In this document: piece by piece, positions 47,139-57,905 of the stretch
Numbering within the stretch: the first letter of the stretch is position 1
Layout: each line of letters starts with the position of its first letter
From: Dysidea avara
Taxonomy: Eukaryota > Porifera > Demospongiae > Dictyoceratida > Dysideidae
Length of the DNA: 64,000 bases
Direction: 5' to 3'
Assembly (NCBI RefSeq): GCF_963678975.1
Contig: NC_089275.1
Location: forward strand, 16,442,220 to 16,506,219
Notes under the pieces: model-generated
What the model saw: only the letters and a program-made list of their open reading frames with translations
The model's database searches: none
What the model was told of the DNA's origin: nothing
Program-made: the position numbers and the translations under genes

Positions 47139-47581
47139 TTACTCCATTGCTTAGTGAAGCAAGTGTTAAAGTGGTAGCAAGGAATGCCTTATGTGAGTAC
47201 AATTATGTGTGCTATGTGCATCAATTTATATTGTGGTAGAATAAAACAATAACATCATCGTTCTCTCAAATGCTTTCTACTTGTAAGTGCAATACATAAA
47301 TAGGGTTAACCTATACCTTGGTGAATTTACTAATTTATGATGAATGCATTGAGCAAGTCTGGATCCCAGCTGTGTAGATGCAAGCACATGGCTTTAATTT
47401 AAGTACCTGTAGTTTATTTTCAGTATAGTCACTGCACAAATTTATTTCTTAATTTGTCTATCCCTGTAATTCTAGAACCACTCAACAAAATTTTGTAACA
47501 CATTCCTTGGACACTAGCTGCGACGATAAAAGAAATTCGGATATGGTACTGAGACGATCACATACATACGACATAGCAAAC

Positions 47582-48157
47582 TTACAGGTTCAATTCTTGG
47601 TTGCTTGCCCGAAGTTTTAACCGTGCTTTAGCAACTTCCTTGCTATTAGCAACTGGTGGTTCTGCCACTTGAGCTCTAGGATGATGGACCATCAAATGTG
47701 TGCCACCACTGGTGTAAGCAAAATTGTGGTGGTGGTGGTGTCCATGTGTTGTATGCACTGCTGGATCTACAGCAGCACTTGGGCTAAATGATTCAGATCG
47801 TAAGCGCCGCACTTCCTGTGACTGCGGCTGAGCTAACAAATTAGAGTCACTAGGATAATGAACAAGACCACGTCCAGTTGCAACATTGTCATTGACAGGT
47901 TCACTGGTGGAATCAGTAATATGTACAACTGGAACACAAGCATTGTTATTTGCAATTGGGTGTTCTTCTATTACAACAGATGAAACTAAACTAGAATCAC
48001 CACTGGCATTAATACACACTGGATCAAGTACAGGAGTTACTGGGACAGGTTTACGAATGCGTGGGATTGGGAATGGATAATTCTTTGTTGGATCATCATC
48101 TGGTTCTCCTTCTGCCCAGTCACGTAAGAATCCACGTGAATGCTGTTTCCAGTTTTT
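47582..48157 (-). CDS. TRPML-B exon 10 (C-terminal tail)
   Basis: It starts KNWKQHSRGFLRDWAEGE and gives a long cytosolic tail with a histidine cluster (HGHHHHH) and a conserved end (EPPVANSKEVAKARLKLR). The TAA stop overlaps a GTAAGT donor-like site in phase 2, the same position and phase as in TRPML-A. Confidence 0.83.
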   Translation of the reverse strand, partial: KNWKQHSRGFLRDWAEGEPDDDPTKNYPFPIPRIRKPVPVTPVLDPVCINASGDSSLVSSVVIEEHPIANNNACVPVVHITDSTSEPVNDNVATGRGLVHYPSDSNLLAQPQSQEVRRLRSESFSPSAAVDPAVHTTHGHHHHHNFAYTSGGTHLMVHHPRAQVAEPPVANSKEVAKARLKLRASNQELNL

Positions 48158-51100
48158 CTAGTGTACAGAAGGTGGTGTACACGCCATATTTCATATGCAA
48201 GTACAATTTATCATTATAGATCAGAATTAATGTACTGTGTATTGACACATAGTTGCCACAACTTCAGTTACAATTAACTACTTCTCCCCTTGTAACACAC
48301 CCACATATACACACTTACTGACAGAGACTCATAGGCATGGTTGAATATACCAATGAACAAGCTTAGCACAATGTAGATGAACATGAACATGAAAACAAAG
48401 AGGTAGAGTTTGCAGAACATCTGAACAGAATTGGATGGAACTTCTACTCCTGTAAACGTCTCATATAAATCATCTCCATTGAGGATACAGAAGAGGCTCA
48501 CTGCAGTTTCCATGGGCCCACCAAACTATGTAAACAAGACAATTACAACCGTAATGATTTACACAATGACATTTAGGGATGCTGGAATTATGCCTGAATA
48601 TCTGGAAATAACAATACTGAGAATTATTTGAGCATAATGCTTACGTTAGAGATAAAGATATTCTAATAGAGCAGTCACCTATAAACAATCAATGGACTAG
48701 TAGTTCATTATTCTATTACATCAGTTACTAAGCATCTTGTACAGTTAGATTGAGAAATTTTACTATTGCTGTACATTTTGATTTGAAATAGTAAAATCAG
48801 TCATTTGGTAATAATAAAAGCATAATGTCAACTTTTTATCAGAATAGAATAATGATAAAATTTTTGAGCATAATTCCCACAAGCCTAATGACATTATAAT
48901 AATAATATTATCACGTAACATGTATTCACATGTATGTAACAGAAAAGAGTAATTTATTAGAGTTCCCTCAACAATCGGATCGGTTATCGGAATCGGCTAT
49001 AATCAAAATTGAAGTATCGGCTAATCGGATAATCAGCTAAATCTCTTATTGGTGCAACACTAACATAGCTAACATTATTTTGTATATTACAGGTTATTGC
49101 CTAAAGCAATTTTGAAACATTGAGGATTAAGTGCATAAAGCCATTCGATCACACAATAAAGTTCTTAACAAACAACCTTTTACTGAACAGTACAATAGAA
49201 AGTTGTCTCGTGTCAACTTTTATGGGATCATTACAAAAATTTCCCACTTACAAAATCTTATTACAATGCCAATTGGATCCATCACAATTTTATACCATAT
49301 TTGAAAATGCATTAATACACATGAACACAAACATAGAGACAACACTGAAAATTGCTATGTTTCACACATTACCAGTTCATGATTACAGTAGCAAGTGATT
49401 AGAATAACTGAAGTACCTCGCTACTGTGGTAGCAATCAGAATTTACTTACACATTACATTTAATGTCATACAATAACTGAACCCAAATTAACAGGAACGT
49501 TTTGTACCCCACTGGTTGCTTCAATTAATATTTCATTGTTTTTAGATTATTTATTTATGTGTGTGGGTGTGGGTGTGTGTTGTTTCTATGCAACTTTAAA
49601 CCATGATGCTGGCTCTGTTGACTGCATGGAATTGGTATTCAATGGAGAGGTACAAAATTGTCTCTGGCAAAATGGTGATGCATAGTAGTGATAGTGTGTG
49701 CATACACAATTGTGACTGGGCCTGCGATAATAGGGCAGGTGGGCACATGATTTTTGCCTACTTTTTCACACTTTTATCACTCATAACGTCTTGTACCATT
49801 ATGCTATGGCATTACAATTTTCAGCTCTTAATAAGCATTTAATTGGCATCATGATGCAAGTTACAGAATGCAAATATACTATTCGAATACTGAGATATGA
49901 CCTGTAGAGTGATGGGGTGTAGCTTGTGACCACATGCCCTATTTTCGCAGGCCCAGTCACAATTAATGCAGAATATACACAATACAGCAGGACCTCGATT
50001 ATCTGAACAGTATAAGTGACTGCTCTATTAATGTATTTCATTATTAGGTGAACGTTCTATTACAGTAAGTGTATGTTCTATTAGAGTAGTTGGACAGAAC
50101 TCTATATAAATGAATGGGCTTCATTTATCTGAACAAATTCACTTATCTGAACACTTTTATGATTGAACTGGCACATAGGTGTTCGGATAACGTAGGTCCT
50201 ACTGTATTGAAACTCATAATTATGCTCATAGTTACTGTATGTAGTAAAGAAATCAAGTTAAAGGCAGACCTTTTACTCTGCACTGTACCTTTGAGTGATA
50301 AGATCCAAGAACTAACCACCCACAAAGCGAGAATGCTGTGAACAAGATGACAATGTAAATTGCGAATCTCAAAATGCTAGGGAGTGCCAGTCTCACTGTT
50401 ATCAGCAGCACCTACAGTATATTTTACGGAAACATACATATGCAATATGGTGAAGTACACAAACAATATCAAGAGTAAATAATAGAGAATTATTATTCAC
50501 CCTTGACAGTATATGCACGCATACATATTGTACAGTGTACAGTATAAAGTACACCAAAGAGCTAGTCAAAGCATGCATGGATCTTTAAAACTGCTCAATA
50601 TTATGTACATTTACTGTATGTGCATTCTGAAATACAAAATAGTTGGTAAATATACAGTGGTCAGTGGTATATACTAACATTCAAAGATTCGAAGTACTTC
50701 AGAAGTCCAAACAGACCACACCACAGTAAGAGAATTCCAATTCCAAGTAAAATACTGATAGCTTCTAACAAATCAATGTTGATGGTTTCCTAAAAACAAT
50801 ACAGTACACTTACGTTATCACAGTAACTAAAATAATGGAGTCTAGCAGATCTGCAAGAATTCTACATGGTCATGCAGGGCTAAATTTTTATATTTAATAC
50901 AATGTGCTGAATTTATTCTGTTTATTTGAGCACATCGTTTGTAAGAAAGAACTGAAAATGCGTACATACCTGTGCATCATAGTCACTGTACACTTTCAAC
51001 AATGTGGCAGCAAATATCAGAAGGTTAGTGAACAACATCATCATGTACCAGTAGTTATACAGTGGACTGATTTCTTGCCAGCGTAGGTGCCTCTCATGGT

Positions 51101-54100
51101 ATGCTAAGAAGTGTAACTTGACATCCTGTATGACAGAGAGAGAAAACTCCTTATTATATTTACTACATTTACGTTAAATAAGTAGAAACATCACGTAAAC
51201 ACACATTTGTACAAAATATATTTTGTATGACCACAATTATAATATTAGATGTAGTGTACATACCTTAGTTAGATTGCTAGTCTGAAATATTGACAAAATG
51301 TATGTGCATGAAGACAGGATAAGAAGGATCAATACAACAATATCTATTATAGTGGTCCTTTTCCTATTCAAAAAGTTGTTGGATAATCTGCTAAAAGTAG
51401 GGGTAGTGTCGATATCCACCTCCAAGTTGTTATACAGTTTGTTATCCAAACTAATCACAATGTGAAAGTGAACCTGAACTGAATTGTACTCTTCAATTAC
51501 ACCTTTATCATATGTTGCATCAAACATGAATCCAAATTTTATGGTGCCAATTCTATAAAACAGGTAAATACGAATTAACACATAGTACGTGTGTGTCTCT
51601 GTGCTTTGAAACTTAAAATATATGTACAATTATCACCATTTACCTTAAACAGTATAGGCTTAAACAAATATTTGGAGATTTTGCTATTACATTTTGTATA
51701 ACCCAATTTTTTTTTTCATTAATTGTCTCATTTCACCTCAATAATTGGTTCAGTGTGACTTATCAAACACACTTAATGAGACCAAATATAGAATGTTTAA
51801 AAGACAATTAGACAAAATCTAGGTAGGCTGTACAGAGCCTCCAGCCTTAATATATACTCCGGACCAAGTAAGTGGCCAATGGCATTCCAAAGTATCAGAG
51901 CATGTTCAGTGGCTGACGCACATCTGCACTGCCTGTGGCATGACTGTAATAGTGTACTGGTATGGCTATCTACTCACGACAAAAAGTCCACTTCAGTGAT
52001 TTTGTAAAAAATGGTCATTGGCTATTGAAAATTAATTTTATACTTTAATTTTGTAGCATGCCTACTTGCAATCCACAACACTTACGTGTCCAAGTTGTCT
52101 CCATGTATGTAGCAGTCTACTTGACTCTTCACACTACATTCACAATATTCAATGGAACAACTACTACTGGTGGAGTCCTCATTACAACATGGTTTATCTT
52201 CTGGTCTTATGTCAGTACTACTATCAGGGTTGTAAGGAAACACCTTTGTGTGAGATGTAAGATTCTTGTCTTTACCTATATGTATACAATTATGTGTGGA
52301 TCAAGAACAATGATGTCAAATGTTAATGCTCTATGCTTGTTATTAGTACATTGCACAGAAGTTGTAGCTTTAGTACACACATTGTAATATCACACTTACA
52401 AGGAAATGCATTACTGTTACCACATTGACCAATATCAAAGTCGATGATCATTGTCAACTGAGTAGGATTCTCCACAGTAACATTACCCTCAATGATATCA
52501 AAGTCACTTACTGATTGCTGGGACAGGCTATAGTACTATAGTGAACACCAAATATACTCTAAATACTTATACAGCATGCACAGTCATAAACAACAATGTA
52601 AAGAGTATTGGAACTTTAGTTATCTGACAGTACAGCTTGAGGAATACTTGCACACAGTTGATAGACCATAGCAGCATGGGTAAACTCAAAGTTGCATGGT
52701 ATATCATGGTGGTCCCATTACCCAGCATATAACAAGTGAAGTATGACATGATACTGTCACCAGTTGATCCGACATTGCAAGTACAAAACTTGGTGACTAC
52801 TTTGGTTTTCAGTTACACGCATACCTTAAAACATGAAATTTTAATAGTTCACCTTTCCATTATACCATAACAACATAAAAATGTACATACAATTAATTTG
52901 CCAATTTTTCCTCGTATACTCTGGGCTTACTCTCCCACTCACTACAACTGAAATTGTGAAACCGCAAATAAGATGAAAATTTGCTTACATTAATAATTGT
53001 TTTTGTAGTTATTTCTGCATAGACTGTAGGTACCCTACCTTATGCTATACATCAAATTGCCCATAAGCAGAAATAGTGAAACTTATGTGGGGGAAATAAT
53101 TACTATTACTTTATAAAATCCACAATGCATAGTGACTAAAGTTGTAAACAACTGAAGAAAAACGTTCATGTGATGGTTGCATGCATTTACACATTCTGGA
53201 AGTATTAATTTCTTGTGTAAAATTTATAGCAACGGTATGTATAACCATTAACTGTTTTAGGAACTTTGACCAGCAACAAATCAAGAGATTATTACATTAC
53301 TTTACTACAGTTGCATATAGCTAATTAATTGCATGGCTTCAACACACACTACATATAACAAGTGTTAAGTGTTGAAAACAACTTTGTGAAATTCAAGCTG
53401 CTCAACTCTATTGGTTGACAGTAACTATTGGATTAAAGGAATCAGAACATTGCTAAGAAAAGACCACTGCTTGAAATAGAACTAAAACTACATGTATAGT
53501 TTATACAGTAAACCTTATGAAATATGCTTCATGATTTATGTTGAACTCACAGAGTTCACAGTGTGTTCAATTTGCTCGTACACATCATCCAGTGAGTACA
53601 ACTTGTTGATACGATCATTACATTCCTTCCTTATGAAGTAATGATGAAATGACTTGGTGTTCTCAACCAGAAAACTGGTAAGCTTGAACTTGTCCGCTGC
53701 AAAAATTGATACCTATAGATGAATATACGAACACACGTATAGTTAACTCAATGAATGTTTATATTTTTAGGTTGAATGCATGCATACAGGAAGGATACAT
53801 GCTGTATAATACATAGCTGATGCCTATGGTTAGCAGTAGTAAACTACACATTGAAAATCACTCTGAGCAAGATGACCATGAAGTACACTAAAGCACGTAA
53901 AGTAGCACCAGTCCTATGTACCAAAAGTACAGGGGTATTTCAAGGAAATCACAGCACTCAACTTTGCCTCATGTTGTACTAGCCTCTTGACACACATCCT
54001 TGCAGGGGCGTAGGAAGCATGGGTGTTTGGGCACCCATAAATATTTTTATCGGCATAACTAGCGGGTGTCAGAACACTGTATTATATATTACTGAAAAGA

Positions 54101-56314
54101 TTGAGATACTCTAATAGAGCAGTCAATGACTCTAATAAAACAGTCACAGTCACGACCTTTTTTTTTGGTCTTCAGCTTTACCACTGGGCACCCATAAGTT
54201 AAATATCTTCCTACGCTCCTGCCTTGTGCTGTATTTTCTTTATACACACATGTGGCAGTACAAGCAGATGATTATAATTCTAACATTAAAGGTTATAGCT
54301 TTCTTGGGGGCCACTAGTTACATGCAGTTACAGTATATCAAAACATTTGTCAATTTAATCGTACATTATAAAAATTCATTAAAAAAAAATGCAAAAATGA
54401 CATTGTCTATTAAACACAGCGCCATAATTTCTGCATACCTTTATTTATGGAGATCTGGTATGGTCAACAGGACCCTTGATCAATGGTGAATTGAGTGATA
54501 TATAGGAGTTTGTAAAGTGTCCAAGAGAAAAGGCAGGATAGAGCCTTGTATTGCCAAAATTATGCATACAGATACAGTAGGAAAAAACCCTGTTTTTTTC
54601 CATATGTTTTCATTACAATGCAACTCAGTATAATGATTGGTTAAGCACTTACTTTAGGCGGATTCTTAATCAGTATGTGTTGACACATAGAATGACACCA
54701 AGTTTAGTGATTTCGATTGAGGATAACAACTTGCTTTTGGGGGGTTTCCCAACCGAGTAATTATCCATATTATATTGTAATCAATGGTAAATACGTATGG
54801 TCTGTGGTAATGATAGAGCATTACTTCAGGTAGAACTGTACAGAGCAATTCAAGGGCTTTATTTATTTGTACAATGTGCTGTAGAGATTATGGGTGCTAA
54901 TGACTGCCATTTGTGTCTTTTGTAGTTTGTACAAAATACATGTATTTTACATTGGGTCAACAAGGTTTTTCAACCAAACAGTTTGACTAAGTTATGTATA
55001 CCAATATGACACGGAGTTGATATTAAGCTGTATTATTACATATTTAATCAATAGTAAAACTTGATGTTATGCAAAATTTTATTTTTAGACCTATGATGTT
55101 CTAGAAATACGTACGCACATCCCACACCAATTGACAATAAGGTACTAATACTAAAGACTCAATATCCATATCATATTCCATTAATCAGTGTCTTGGTCGC
55201 ATCACATTGATCATCTTTACAACAAAGCAACAAAGAGTCTCAACTTTCTTAAAATGAAACTTAAGTAAATGTTCCAAAGAAGCAAAGATAACAGCATATT
55301 TAACATCAGTATTTCCTCTACTAGAATATGCCAGCTGAATTTTGGACCCCAACCAACAATATTTAATAAATACTCTAGAGAAGGTCCAAAGACGTGCTGC
55401 AAGATGGGTCTCATCAGAGTGTAATCAAATGAGTAGTGTTACACACCTGCTAGATCAGCTAAATTGGAAGAGTTTACAGAGTAGAAGAAGTGTTAGTCAT
55501 CTAATTTTATTGTATAAAGTACTACACCAAGACTTACCATCCATTAGTTACTTTCCTTGAACCATCAAGCAATGGAATAAACTACCAAACTCTAATAAAA
55601 GCAGAAACTTTAAGAATATAATTATTAAAGCAGAAACTTTAATAATTATATTCTTAGCTTAGATTTGTTGTAACCAACTTTACTTTCTGAGGGTTTGCCC
55701 TTCTTGGATGTAACCAACTGTATTATGATGTCTTTCCACTAAATAATCATAATCATAAAGACCACTTCGGCTTACAATTAGCATGCAAGTTTCAATATGG
55801 AATTATGTAAATTAAGGGTGAAGGCCCTCATCCCAATAGCTACAGGGTATAAAGAAACTTTAGACCCTCTTGCATGTCAACATAAAATTAGCAAGTAAGT
55901 ACTATATGGTTAGCTTACTTGCACTGTAACGAATACTACCAGTAAAAGATGCAGCACTGCTTTCCAGGGAAATCGTGGGTGTGTGTCACGTGACCACTTT
56001 TGGATATGATCTTGAAAGTGAAGCTGCAGTCGTTTCTTTATCCTGTGATCGGCTCGTTCTTTCTGTATCTTCGTCGTCCACTCATTGTCTTCATTTATCA
56101 GCGGTTCTCTCTCTTCACTCATATAATCAGTTAATTCACGGTCACTACTGTATGGATCATCTCGTGGCGAATATAACCTCCACGCCCTTTTACATCCGTT
56201 GTAACACGGTCCAATCGTGAAGTGAAACAGATTGGTAAGACACCAGACCAAAGTTGGATTCAATTCAGAAAAGGATTCTTGATTGTGTCTACCGCTTTCT
56301 AGATCCGTCCCCAT
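47582..56314 (-). CDS. TRPML-B: mucolipin-family lysosomal cation channel, 10 exons
   Basis: Exons: 56314-55919, 53712-53551, 52535-52400, 52275-52086, 51552-51264, 51125-50970, 50789-50679, 50411-50289, 48525-48319, 48157-47582. All junctions are GT-AG and all phases agree, giving about 781 residues, longer than vertebrate TRPML because of the tail. Features: acidic di-leucine-type EREPLI (residues 68-73), HPRFPWK before S1, a cysteine-rich luminal loop with NVT and NLT sites, S4 with WCGLFGLLKYFESLN, S5 with CGWLVLGSY, a canonical filter (ILNGDDLYETF), S6 (FMFIYIVLSLFIGIF) and a His-rich tail segment. The family role is endolysosomal Ca2+ and metal release; the exact selectivity is unknown. 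A LINE remnant begins about 165 bp upstream of the ATG. Confidence 0.93.
48319..48525 (-). CDS. TRPML-B exon 9 (pore and S6)
   Basis: 207 bp, 69 codons. Pore helix and filter are SLFCILNGDDLYETF, with both filter aspartates present. S6 is FVFMFMFIYIVLSLFIGIF. It is 12 bp shorter than the TRPML-A counterpart, in the loop between filter and S6. Confidence 0.92.
48975..49072. mobile_element. hAT-type terminal fragment
   Basis: Read on the minus strand it begins TAGTGTTGCACCAATAAGAG and continues with repeated CCGAT and CCGATTA blocks, as hAT ends often do. It lies in TRPML-B intron 8. Confidence 0.5.
49711..49961. mobile_element. 251-bp MITE, related termini, different interior
   Basis: Ends TGTGACTGGGCCTGCGA and TTTTCGCAGGCCCAGTCACA. 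Inner blocks (GGGCA.GTGGGCACATG and GACCACATGCCCTA) also pair. It lies in TRPML-B intron 8. The total length equals the other two copies although the middle is unlike theirs. Confidence 0.8.
49985..50204. mobile_element. 220-bp pogo/Tigger-like MITE
   Basis: The left end CAGCAGGACCTCGATTATCT mirrors the right end GGATAACGTAGGTCCTACTG; both are flanked by TA. These ends are typical of pogo-type Tc1/mariner relatives. The middle has three ATTAGAG-type blocks. It lies in TRPML-B intron 8, 85 bp from exon 8. Confidence 0.85.
50289..50411 (-). CDS. TRPML-B exon 8 (S5)
   Basis: 123 bp, with VRLALPSILRFAIYIV and CGWLVLGSYHSK, donor GTACAG. Exact length match to TRPML-A exon 8. Confidence 0.92.
50679..50789 (-). 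CDS. TRPML-B exon 7 (S4)
   Basis: 111 bp, donor GTTAGT, with LLWCGLFGLLKYFESLN. Exact length match to TRPML-A exon 7. Confidence 0.9.
50970..51125 (-). CDS. TRPML-B exon 6 (S2-S3 linker and S3)
   Basis: 156 bp, 52 codons, phase 0. It starts DVKLHFLAYHERHLRWQEI and includes YNYWYMMMLFTNLLIF (S3). Confidence 0.88.
51264..51552 (-). CDS. TRPML-B exon 5 (end of luminal loop and S2)
   Basis: 289 bp, acceptor TTATAG, donor GTATGT, phase 2 in and phase 0 out. It contains IGTIKFGFMFDATYDKGV and the S2 helix IIDIVVLILLILSSCTYIL. Confidence 0.88.
52086..52275 (-). CDS. TRPML-B exon 4 (Cys-rich luminal segment)
   Basis: 190 bp, acceptor CATATAG, donor GTAAGT, phase 1 in and phase 2 out, so it joins exons 3 and 5 exactly. 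It encodes KDKNLTSHTK and then a low-complexity cysteine-rich part (KPCCNED, CSIEYCECS) ending VDCYIHGDNLDT. The length of this luminal segment varies between family members. Confidence 0.75.
52400..52535 (-). CDS. TRPML-B exon 3 (luminal loop)
   Basis: 136 bp, acceptor CACTATAG, donor GTAAGT, leaving in phase 1 after a proline. It starts YYSLSQQSVSDF and contains NVT (possible N-glycan) and a cysteine. Confidence 0.8.
53551..53712 (-). CDS. TRPML-B exon 2 (luminal loop)
   Basis: 162 bp, phase 0 at both ends, acceptor CTATAG, donor GTGAGT. It encodes VSIFAADKFKLTSFLVENT at its start and ends YEQIEHTVNS. Too fragmented by frame to appear as a long open frame, but a clear match to TRPML-A exon 2. 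Confidence 0.88.
54003..54221. mobile_element. 219-bp MITE with CAGGGGCGTAGGAAG ends
   Basis: CAGGGGCGTAGGAAG and CTTCCTACGCTCCTG pair; TGGGCACCCATAA and TTATGGGTGCCC pair inside. Flanked by CCTTG (53998-54002 and 54222-54226). Two ATTAGAG motifs are in the middle. It lies in TRPML-B intron 1. Confidence 0.85.
55130..55780 (+). pseudogene. LINE ORF2 C-terminal remnant
   Basis: It reads NKATKSLNFLKMKLK, then EKVQRRAARWVSSECNQMSS, VTHLLDQLNWKSLQSRR and LYKVLHQDL, the usual end of a non-LTR RT protein, with frameshifts before 55340. It is antisense in TRPML-B intron 1. Confidence 0.8.
55919..56314 (-). CDS. TRPML-B exon 1 (N-terminus and start of S1)
   Basis: 396 bp, 132 codons, donor GTAAGC, phase 0. 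Cytosolic N-terminus with EREPLI, then HPRFPWKAVLHLLLVVFVTVQ. The ATG at 56314 is the first in-frame Met seen. Confidence 0.87.
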
Positions 56315-56479
56315 CGTAAACGCGTTGACACACAGAGGGAGTTGCGATTGATTTTGGGGCGTGGTAGCTAACGTGATTCAGCTGTTCTTTATTATTATTA
56401 TTTATCTAATTTGTCTTAGGAAGTGGTTACTGAATCGAAAGTTTTTATTTTTATTTTCGCGTGTAGTAGTTTCCCACAG

Positions 56480-57895
56480 GTAATTTATTTATTTATTAAT
56501 GCTTTATAGTACACACATACAAGCATGAGCTTAGGTACACACACAGATACAAGAATTGACAATACACATGGTGTACTAAAGGTCTGTAGGCTTGTGCCTA
56601 CAGCCAAAAGTAGTAATTATAGAATAATAATAAAAGATCACATGATAAATTGTCTAAAATAGTGTAATCGAGAAATAGTGTGTAGTTAATCGAGAAATGA
56701 TCAGTAACACACCGACTACAGGGACAGTGGTAGTGCAGTGTATGGGGATTGAGGGGGTCAAAGTTATGAATGAAATGATTCCAGAAGTGGGACTTGACTC
56801 TGTTCCTGATAATGTCAATAGACAGATTAAAGTCAATTAATGGACTCGGAAACGCATTCCATAAGCGACAGATCCTTACAAAGTAAAAGTGTCATTGCTT
56901 GTTAGTGGTGGAGGGATTGTGATGTAATTTGAAGCCTCCTGATCTGGCACTGGTAGAGAAGAAAATGAAATGGTGAATATTGAAACTACTGGTTGGATTT
57001 TTGATAGATTTGATGAAAAACATGATGTCTGAAAGTTCAAAGGTGTACATTAATGGGAGAAGCTCTAGTTTGAGAAGTCTAGTTTTATAATCGGAAATGT
57101 AATCGTTCAAAATATACTTTGTGGCTCGTTTCTGAAGATGTTCTAGGTTACTGATGTCTTTCACTAAATATGGACACCAGATAGGGGAGCAGTACATGAG
57201 CTGAGACCTGATTAGAGATACGTATAGCTTAACTTTAGTCAGTGGTGGTATAGATGAACTGAAGGTTCTTCGTATAAGACCCAATGTCTTATAAGCTTTA
57301 CTTAAAATAATGTCATGATGAGTTTTCCATTCAAGATTATCACTTAATGTAACTCCGACTAGATCTTTATGTGATTGTTTAGTAATGACTATGTTACCAC
57401 TAATAGTATATGATGTAGGAGACTTCCGGTTAAAAGATAAATGGCAGCTTTTAGATGAGTTAAAATGTAAATTAGAGGATGTACTCCAGCTAAAAAGGTT
57501 GTCAATGTCACATTGTAACAGTTGTTCGCCAGGAGGTGTCTTAATGTGCCTGAAACATTTGGTGTCATCTGCAAAGAGTAAAGCCTCACTGTCAGTAATA
57601 GAATTAGGTAGATCATTCATAAACATGATAAAGAGAAGTGGACCGAGAATACTGCCCTGGGGTACCCCAGATTCAACAGATAAAAGATCAGAATAACAGT
57701 TATTAATAGAAACAAACTGGAATCTGGTACTAAGGTAGGCTTGAAGCCAAAGCCACAAGCTACCTGAAATGTTAAAGTTATGAAGTTTGGACAATAGATA
57801 AGAACGGGAAACCGAATCAAAAGCCTTACTGATATCTAAGTAGATGGCATCAAATCGGTCACGAGAAGAAAATACATTGTGTGGTAGAAAATAGA
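56480..57895 (-). pseudogene. 5'-truncated LINE with reverse transcriptase
   Basis: The minus strand encodes RT motifs in order: YLDISKAFDSV (near 57835), GVPQGSILGPLLF (near 57655), LFADDTKCF (near 57570), then LEHLQKRATKYIL and, past an in-frame TGA near 56893, ICRLWNAFPSP and CPCSRC. The 3' end has an AATAAATAAATTA-type tail at 56481-56497. The catalytic FADD is intact, but the 5' end is missing (RT begins at about 57890) and the TGA breaks the frame. CR1/Jockey-like is the best guess. It ends 166 bp upstream of the TRPML-B start. Confidence 0.92.
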
Positions 57896-57905
57896 AGTAA
57901 TAAAG

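Noticed and set aside
52058..52387. 109-codon plus-strand frame
   Set aside because: It lies opposite TRPML-B exon 4, whose splice sites and phases fit the minus-strand gene.
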